DNA from: Mastigias papua
Lineage: Eukaryota; Cnidaria; Scyphozoa; Rhizostomeae; Mastigiidae
Direction of reading: 5' to 3'
Assembly: GCA_964019165.1 (NCBI GenBank)
Contig: OZ025281.1
Coordinates: forward strand, 2,620,740-2,684,739
Length of the DNA stretch: 64,000 nucleotides
In this document: positions 56,401 through 64,000 of the stretch, one piece after another
Numbering within the stretch: position 1 is the first letter of the stretch
Layout: the number at the start of each line of letters is the position of its first letter
The notes under the pieces: model-generated
Database searches by the model: none
What the model was told of the DNA's origin: nothing
The model's input: only the letters and a program-made list of their open reading frames with translations
Program-made: the position numbers and the translations under genes

Positions 56401-58896
56401 GCGTGCGGACTAAACGAAGTCATTTTACTTGATATATGACTTGGAAAGAACTCATCGCAAAAACTCCTTTACTTCACAATATTACCAGGGCAGTCTAGTT
56501 TTAAGCAATAGTCGAGCTCATCATCATTCTTTGAGGTGGGAACTTATTGGAGAGGGGGGCTTATTAACAATTTGACGTTCTAGCATGGGGTTTTTCGAAA
56601 GAGGGACTTTTTTAGGGGGAGGTCAATTCAGGGATTTACGGTATGTGGAGAAATGAAGTGTATTATTCTGAGAAAGATGGGCCGCAAAATATCGAGTGCC
56701 TAAGACGCAATTTGTGATATTCTATCGCCCAATTTCCCAACTGTTCTTGTGCTGTTCCCCTATTTCTAAGGCTGAATTGTTCTTACTTTGTTCTTAAATT
56801 ATTGGGGTGTAGGCAATGTAGACATAAGACAATATACAAGAGAACATTGGATGTTTATGAAACAGGTATTATCTTCAATAACAGCAGAAGATATACATTC
56901 TCACAGATGTATAATCCTTGCAAAAAGTCTGGGTACACTTACGACTTGTTTTGCACAGTGATGATTTCAGTGTTTCGAGGACTCATAACAAACATTGTTG
57001 AGCTTGAAAAGTTTTGTATCAGTTTCAAATAATTTTACGATAGTGCCTCAGCCTCAGCTTGTTCTTAACTTGTTCTTAATTTTCCATAAATTTCGAGGCT
57101 CGTGCTCTTATAAAATTGCTCTTATAAAAAAAAGTGCAGGCTGTGTTGGATAGGACTAATCACAAAACAATATCATTTGGTGATCGATATTGGCAGCCTG
57201 CCATTACACCCTTGCAAGTTACATTCCTCCCTAGAGGTGAGTGCCCCCAAGAAGGGACGTCACAAAATCCCTGTGGTTGGAGGTGTAGCATTCAATTCTT
57301 CAAAAAGTACCTGAGTTTAACGATGTAATGACCTAATTTTACCTAAATATTCCCACGCCTGAAATGTCAGGGGGTACGACACCATCAAACTCCCCGGGGG
57401 CTACGCCCCTGCCCCCAGGTTGGGAATCATTTTTCTATGGCATGAGAGTATAGATATGCCGTCAAAAATAGCTGTCAGTATGTTTCGACACATGCCGGCC
57501 TGATATACATCGAGCAGTCGTCTTTTCACATCAAACAATGCTTCAATGATATGAATAGTATCGGAACTCTTAATTACTGGCCAGAAATTATGCGTTATAA
57601 GAATACACCACTTTATATAAGAACAGTACTGCTCGATCTGCCAAAGAAACAAAACAGTTAGAATATCCCCAGTCTCAGATGAGAATTTCCACAAGCATTC
57701 AACTACTCATAGTCTTTTGATAAAGATTCCTACTAGGCTGTCATTAAAAGTCAGCCATCGCTGCATTATTTTGAGAAGTAGCCCCGGTGAATGTCTTGAA
57801 AACTGTATAACCTACGAGGCTTTTCGAATATTTGCAAAAATCCCTCCTTACAGGATAAGAACACTCGAGCCCAAAGTTATGAAAAAATAAGAATAGCCAG
57901 CCTAGCCAAAATAATTTTGTTCATAGGGACGGGTCATTAATTATTTTTGAGGAGGAAGACATTCTCATATATTTGGTGAAATTTTCATCTCCCTCTTAGA
58001 TTTATGTAAAAGGTTTCGTCCCCTCTCCAGGACTCAGACGAAACCCCATACCGTTTCTTTCAGAATGCTCTTTATTTTTCATCCTCCTCCCTCCGAGTGT
58101 GCAGAATTTTGATCCCCCCCTCCTTGACATCTTCAACCCCCTCCCCTGGAAGAATTAATGACCGGTCCCTTATACAAAAAGAGTGTAAGAATATCTTCAA
58201 GCAGTTTAGACAGTTAAAACTGTGATAAAGAAATCAACCAAGTCAAAGTTATTTCCCTGCCAAATGCCTAAAAACTTCCATGACCATTGATAATGTATTA
58301 TCTGCAGAAATCATAAAAACTATCTTGAAAGCGTTCAATTATCTACAGTATAGCGACTGGATTGTCAAATAAACTTGCATCTGATTTGAGTGTCATTATA
58401 AATTCTGTGCTGAAGAAAGTATTACTTGCGGAATAACACGTATAGGGAGAGTGATTGCAGGGAACCTGTTCAATGGCAAAACGGAACGCAAATTTCATAG
58501 AATATTATGCGACATACATTATTGCACAAAACTTCCAAAATATTGCATAAAATATCCCAAAGTATTATATAGGGTTGTCCAAAATACTTCACAATATATG
58601 ATAAATTATTACACGAAGTGACCCAAAATATCACAGAAAATATGTTAAAATACTGCAAGAACTAATCCAAAAACTACACAAAATATGTCAAAATGCTACA
58701 CGAATTGTCCGAAATATTGTCTAAAATATTCTTGCTATCTGAAAATATGAGTTTGACGGTGAACACAAATAAAATACTATTTTGGTTATTATATTTATAA
58801 AAAGGATAAAGTTCAAATATACTGAAAAGACTTACCGCTACCAAACACGAAAATAAAGGAGAAAATAACTCCGATGAGCCTTCGACCCAGCCGCAT
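43701..58896 (-). CDS. Secreted VWA-domain tyrosinase with acidic C-terminal tail
   Basis: Complete gene of 7 coding exons: 58896-58836, 48377-48140, 47879-47581, 47377-47144, 46071-45838, 45036-44782, 44470-43701; 2091 bases, 696 residues. All introns are phase 1 except one (phase 2). Residues 1-21 are a signal peptide. Residues about 28-195 form a VWA domain (VDVCIVVGTSRK, AKKVIFLMVANPSQTIN), but the MIDAS Asp is Gly36 and its last Ser is Lys40. Residues about 200-230 are a Cys-rich linker (CDCRHGQMVNCKRVR). The tyrosinase domain follows: CuA His271, His280, His289 (FLPWHRWYMLEFE), then IPYWDW, then CuB His433, His437 and His458/459 (LHHTFLDKIWFTWQ). Residues about 555-615 are Asp/Glu/Ser-rich. 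Tyrosinases oxidise phenols to quinones for pigment, sclerotisation or matrix cross-linking; secretion and the acidic tail suggest extracellular matrix. Copper ligands look complete, so activity is plausible. Confidence 0.92.
46475..46864. mobile_element. Dispersed GTACGTACGC element, copy 2 (opposite orientation)
   Basis: Contains GAAAAAGTACGTACGCTC near the left end, a second AAAAGTACGTACGCTTGG block internally, and TTTTTTGAACAGCCCC at the right end. It shares sequence with the element at 9342-9907 when reversed. The exact left limit is uncertain. It lies in intron 4 of the tyrosinase gene. Confidence 0.55.
46863..46931 (+). repeat. tRNA-like segment, probably a SINE head or tRNA relic
   Basis: TTGCTCAGTAGTAGAAC resembles a pol III A box and GAGTTCAAATCCC a B box, 45-50 bases apart. 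No acceptor stem can be paired, so it is not a functional tRNA. Confidence 0.4.
47469..47503. repeat. (TGTGCG)n microsatellite
   Basis: Short alternating purine-pyrimidine run in tyrosinase intron 3. Confidence 0.85.
50709..53537. mobile_element. hAT-type DNA transposon, non-autonomous or decayed
   Basis: The 2829-bp element starts CAGGTGCGGATCCAGA and ends TCTGGATCCGCCACTG, imperfect terminal inverted repeats of CAG...CTG type, with subterminal ACATTCGCAA motifs at both ends. It is flanked by an exact 8-bp duplication, TGTACCCA, at 50701-50708 and 53538-53545. Eight-base duplications and CAG/CTG ends are characteristic of the hAT superfamily. No open frame beyond about 70 codons occurs inside, so no intact transposase is present. 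Confidence 0.85.
54554..54707. mobile_element. Short MITE with CAGGCCCGTAGCC termini
   Basis: The 154-bp element begins CAGGCCCGTAGCCA and ends TGGCTACGGGCCTG, a near-exact inverted repeat. It is flanked by CCTAGAT on both sides (54547-54553 and 54708-54714). The CAG/CTG ends and 7-8 bp duplication suggest a hAT-type MITE. Confidence 0.75.
56520..56643. mobile_element. GGGGCTTATTCGAGG-family copy (truncated)
   Basis: Shares GGGGGGCTTATTAACAATTT and TTCTAGCATGGGG with the copy at 16.7 kb and ends CAGGGATTTACGGTA. The left end appears lost. Confidence 0.55.
56738..57133. mobile_element. Dispersed repeat family B, copy 3
   Basis: Carries GCTGAATTGTTCTTACTTTG, GGGGTGTAGGCAATGTAGAC and GGATGTTTATGAAACAGGTA, in the same order as the copies at 13 kb and 33 kb, and ends ATAAAATTGCTCTTATAAAA. 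The left limit is approximate. Confidence 0.6.
57926..58169. mobile_element. MITE with GGGACSGGTCATTAATT termini
   Basis: Starts GGGACGGGTCATTAATT and ends AATTAATGACCGGTCCC, an inverted repeat of about 17 bases with one length difference. The interior is CT-rich. Flanks share only TA-like bases, so the duplication is unclear. Confidence 0.65.
58490..58740. repeat. Degenerate AAAATATT-CACAAAATAT repeat
   Basis: Imperfect units of about 28-30 bases with cores such as CCAAAATATCACAGAAAATA, close to the signal-peptide exon of the tyrosinase gene. Confidence 0.65.
58836..58896 (-). other. Signal-peptide exon of the VWA-tyrosinase gene
   Basis: ATG at 58896, then Arg-rich start and hydrophobic core (LIGVIFSFIFVFGS), donor GTAAGTC, phase 1. 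The next exon begins with two bases completing Gly21 and leads straight into CGRTPEKVDVC. The link over a 10.4 kb intron rests on phase and on the need for a signal peptide; an alternative first exon nearer 48.4 kb was not seen. Confidence 0.75.
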
Positions 58897-59560
58897 TTCT
58901 CCGTGCCTTAGTGCCGATACAATGAGGCGAACTATTTGGCTGCTTTATCATTTACAACTCTACAGCACATGTACACCTATGGAAAATAAAAGGAAGTTAC
59001 TCCAAACGACAAATTAAATGTCCATTTGATTATCTACAAGCCATTCAAAAGGAATGAAACCGCACTAAAATGGCTAACGGGAAGATTTGACATCATTATA
59101 ACGACCTGATTATAGTTGGAAAATTGGTAATTTCATCGCGGACCACGCTTACATCGCATCCATCTAACAGGTAGTCTAATATTGAAATCAGTGGAGGAAC
59201 TTTCGGATGTTATGACGTGATAAATTTTTAATTCCTATTAAAACGTTGGCGAAAAAGAACTGGCTATCAACGGAATAAAATTCGTCGATCGCAGTATTCT
59301 CCCTATGCAGCGTAAGAACTGACACAATAGGTGGTAGAGGTTACCAATTGGGAATGTATCAATAAATATGGCTCTTTCTCATTGAAACCCAGTCCTTGCT
59401 CGGCTGAACGAAAGCTTAAACTTAGGGCAGGTCATCGTAGAGAGTAAGAAATTAACCGCAATATGGAAGACTATAGAAATTAAATACACTTTCTATCCGA
59501 AAGGCATAACTTTTGAATGGGAAGCAGTTAGATGGGAATTCAAAAACAGTTATTTATAGT

Positions 59561-59654
59561 TAATCCTCGAATAAGCCCCCACCTCCGAATAAGCCCCACC
59601 CAAAAATTCATGTTTGCAAATAAGCCCCGGGGGCTTATTCGAGGATTTACGGTA
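59561..59654. mobile_element. GGGGCTTATTCGAGG-family copy (short)
   Basis: Begins TAATCCTCGAATAAGCCCCC and ends CTTATTCGAGGATTTACGGT, a compact inverted repeat of about 94 bases. Same termini as the 328-bp copy at 16.7 kb. Confidence 0.6.
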
Positions 59655-61019
59655 TTGCTAGAACGTCATTCTATTGACTTCCAAGTAGAATGAAAGGCTG
59701 GGAATAGACGATGAGATCGGACAGACATCACCTAAAATGTAAACGGAGAGTCTGAAATACGCGGGGACTGGAAAAGTCGCCGTGTTCTTAACGAACTGGA
59801 AGCTTGGAATGAATGGGGGGGGGGGGGGCAGAAGGTACCAAAAATGTGCTCGAAGCGCTTTTCATTGCCATCTTACACTGAAATAGTATTCTCACTTTAA
59901 TCTATGTGATATTCCTCAGATGTGCATGGGAATTTCGATGTCGCTCAAAAAATTACTAACGCTAGTATTTACTACCAAGTGTAATAAAAACTGAAGGATC
60001 ACTAAGTGGAGGGCATGGCGAAAGAAAGTTACAAACAGGATTGAAAGGCACCCTAATTATCGACAAGTCACCATAATTACTGATAAGGCACTTGAAGGAT
60101 AAAACCTCTAACTGAAAATCACACCTGATTCTAGTGGGAAACATGGGAAAACGACAAGACTCTCTGAGTTTCCAAGAAGACTTAAGCCTATTTCGCAGAA
60201 AATCTCTGTATAGTCAGTACCCCATTCATAGCAAATCTGCGAAATCTCCTTGGCTGCAACAGTTCTAGTCCATTCAGGACATACTAAAATTTATGCGATA
60301 ATGGAGAGAATCAACAACGGGCCTTTTTGCATAAGCTGAGCATCTGTTCCCCAGCGTTTGACAAAGGAGGGCTCTTGTTCAATAAGGGTCAGCTTACTTA
60401 CGTCTGGTTCATTGATCTCAGGGGCTAGTTGAAGATGTAAATACTGGTACAATGACATGTCACTGATCTTACAGTGTTGGAAAAAGATTTTTCCAATGTT
60501 GCCAATTGACTACCTGATTGCAACCCACCTAGTAAATTCAAGTTTACAATATGTAGCAAGCAATATGTTAAGTTGTGTTGCAATTGAACACGAAACTTCA
60601 CGTCTGGCCAAAACAGCGTCTTAAATCTATGTGGGAAGAGAAGGTTATGCATAGCAGGCACTTCCATAGAGACGATCAACAGTGGGTTCTGATGTAATCA
60701 AAGTTGCTGGGAACTTTTAGAATAATGATGATACGAAAACCTGTTGCAAAAGCGATGTGTCTTATAAGAAGCTCCCGCTTAATCACAAAATTCCTGTTTT
60801 TAAGTCATCTACATAAAAGTACAGCGTCTGAAGTACAATCCAGAGCGACTGGATGGGGGAAATGCTTCATATAGTGCAAAGTGCAATAAAATTGTCCTCG
60901 ATAAAGTAGATAGACAATCAAATCATGCCAAATCTAGGCTTAATCTATCAAAATCGAAAAATCCGCGGATTATCTATAGTTATATCCCAAACGCAAAAAA
61001 ATAGTAAGAGACTAGGTAA

Positions 61020-61348
61020 GGGAGCAGTCACCATGTAAGGCCGGGGTTGGGATTGAAGAGAAATTCTTATGTGCCCTCAAAAACGCCTCAATTCTATGTG
61101 CCCTCAATGAACATTGTTATGTGCCCTCAATTTTACCCCATTATTTGCTTATGTCAAACTTTCTTTACCAAAGCGATGGAAAACAGTAAAACAAGGGTGC
61201 ATCTATGCTTAAGTATGGTATATGTTTTTACACTACCCCTATGGTCAAAAAATTATTCTTCTACCACACCTAACACAGAGTATTTTTTTCAGTTACCCCA
61301 CTATTTCATCTTCAGTCCCCACCCCCGTCATAGATAATAACCGCTCCC
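61020..61348. mobile_element. MITE-like element with GGGAGCRGT termini
   Basis: The left end GGGAGCAGTCACCATGTAAG and the reverse complement of the right end, GGGAGCGGTTATTATCTATG, are related, followed by a GGGG(T/G)TGGG block on both. Inside, the phrase ATGTGCCCTCAA occurs three times in tandem (about 61069-61120). Confidence 0.55.
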
Positions 61349-62819
61349 TAGCATCGTCAAAGTCAAACTGAATGGCTGTCAAATTTCCTTTGGTGGTTTC
61401 CTACCATGACTTTCGGGCTTAAATTCAGACATAATAGTGAGAGAGGTTTCTGCGAGAAGTTCAAAGCAGACATTCATAGATTTGAAGATAGCAAAATCTC
61501 TGGGCATTGAACCCATTGCATAAGCCATAGAAATGTCGTGACAACTGGAGAGCTGTAGGGAGCTATCAATTTTTATTCTGAGTACAGGGGTGGGAGAATT
61601 TTTGGAGGGGTATGGAATTTCATAGCATTGTTCTATTGGGCTATCAAACTGTTAAATGCATTCGTACCATAAATATGGTTCATATGTTAATTGTAAATGT
61701 TATCTTTTTCTTGTGTGCATGTACAAACTTTTGTTCAAAAAATCAGTAAATGCTCTTTGTTTCTCTAATTCCTCTACTTTTCCAGTTTCCGTTCTTTCAC
61801 ATCCATGTCATGGTTCTGGTATTCTTCAGCTCTTGATCCATATCCAACATCGACCATTGATTGCTCAATGAATCAACAGCAAATACACCAGTTTCAATCA
61901 AATCTCTCTGGCCTCTAACATGGAGTATTAAAATAATTTTTGGAAAGTTCTCAGCGATTAAATGTTATTTCATTACCGCAATGCTAGAATTCCCTCTTCC
62001 CAACGTTTGAGAAAACTCACCATTGCAACAAACATGGAAGACTGGGTATGATACATTAAGTAAACGGATGCGGATACATGGCATTACTAGCAATATCATT
62101 GGGGTATTCAGTATACTAAAATGCGGTTTCCAATACTTTTTAACTTAGTGAATGGGCCAAGGAAACTTTCCATCTGTCTCAAAAATTCTTCCACTCCTGT
62201 GCAAAGTATTAAAAATGAGAGCTCCTTTAATAAAATGGCAAAAGAGATTTTTAGAAACTTGGGGGTAAAATAGAATTAGAGAGACTCAGAAGGTTCATGT
62301 AATAAGGAAAAGGCTTAATGGAACAGCGTCTGGTGGAGTGTGTATCGCATAAAGATGCTTAATACGATATGAAGGCATGAGAAATCACTCTATCGAATAT
62401 AAAATAATGGAAATATTATTACATGTACGCGAGTGATAGTGAACGGTCGCCTCATTCTCTAGCCCCGAATGATATAGCTTAATCTAGTTCACAACCAACT
62501 ATCGGTTACTTGCCTCAAGATGCTTGCTATCTGGACCATCCCAAGACTCAAGATGACTTGTTATTCGACGTTTTCACTGTCCTGGTTGCTAGTACTAATG
62601 CATACAAGCTTGAGTATCAATTGCGAGCTTAGTGGAAAGGGCTTTAAAGCTCATATACGAGCACGTTTGGCGCTGTAAAAGAATGACTGAACCAGAACGA
62701 AGCCTTTGATACCTACCCCAGGGCCCACAATTACATGAAAAAAGGGGGAACTACTCCTAATCACTATACAAAAGAGGTACTAATTCATAACGACCGTCTG
62801 GAAAAGAATATCTGCAATG

Positions 62820-63831
<1,012 letters not shown>

Positions 63832-64000
63832 CTGGAAATACAGAAAGAAAATGTATGTATGACAAGAGGCAGCGAGGTATCACAATGCAAATGATGCAGT
63901 CAGCAAAATAATCGGCGTTGTTAAGCTGCAAGTGCGTAAACGCAAGCTACAAGAAACGTGTTCATATACGTATCTGCTAGCCTACGCACCAGATAGAAGA

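Larger units (their letters stand above)
48378..58835 (-). other. Intron 1 of the VWA-tyrosinase gene (about 10.4 kb)
   Basis: Holds a 2.8 kb hAT-type element (50709-53537), small MITEs at 54554-54707 and 57926-58169, a dispersed element at about 56738-57133, a GGGGCTTATTCGAGG-family copy near 56520-56643, and a degenerate repeat at 58490-58740. The segment 48.5-50.7 kb shows no gene or clear repeat. No exon seen on either strand. Confidence 0.6.
58897..62819. other. Intergenic region right of the VWA-tyrosinase gene
   Basis: Contains a GGGGCTTATTCGAGG-family copy (59561-59654), a poly-G run near 59815-59828, and an inverted-repeat element at 61020-61348. No convincing exon otherwise. The tyrosinase promoter should lie just right of 58896. 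Confidence 0.5.

Overview
This window is animal nuclear DNA. It is AT-rich, genes are split by many GT-AG introns (38 coding exons in one gene), and it is littered with microsatellites, minisatellites and short inverted-repeat transposons. There are no operons, ribosome binding sites or CRISPR arrays. The gene set (a Notch-ligand-like protein, a BIG-type Arf exchange factor, a secreted copper oxidase) fits a marine invertebrate, possibly a non-bilaterian such as a cnidarian or sponge, but the sequence alone does not fix the species. All genes I could assemble read on the minus strand. I joined exons by hand from splice sites and frame; for the two complete genes every junction keeps the reading frame.

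Layout, left to right. (1) 1-4015: the 5' part of a Delta/Jagged-like gene: a signal-peptide exon, an MNNL exon, then one exon carrying a full DSL domain followed by five more DSL-type units of 35 residues each; it runs off the left edge. (2) 4027-7322: intergenic, with a long (TA)n tract and one copy of a small dispersed element. (3) 7375-41399: a complete ARFGEF1/2 (BIG1/BIG2) gene, 38 coding exons, about 2126 residues, with DCB, HUS, Sec7 and HDS regions, an intact glutamic finger and all four residues linked to brefeldin A sensitivity. Its N-terminal linker holds a K/G/D/V repeat encoded by a coding minisatellite. Its introns carry most of the simple repeats. (4) 41400-43700: intergenic, with a pure GATGGC hexanucleotide array. 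(5) 43701-58896: a complete secreted VWA-tyrosinase gene, 7 coding exons, 696 residues: signal peptide, VWA domain with a lost MIDAS, Cys-rich linker, tyrosinase domain with both copper sites intact, and an acidic Asp/Glu/Ser tail. Its roughly 10.4 kb first intron contains a 2.8 kb hAT-type transposon with an exact 8-bp target duplication plus several MITEs. (6) 58897-64000: mostly repeats, plus two small candidate exons of a further minus-strand gene at the right edge.

The genes do not form a pathway. The most unusual protein architectures are the DSL-only array behind an MNNL domain and the VWA-tyrosinase-acidic-tail fusion. The most solid mobile-element finding is the hAT insertion. A near-perfect 42-bp-arm hairpin and a loopless palindrome beside a 233-bp (AT)n tract are also notable.
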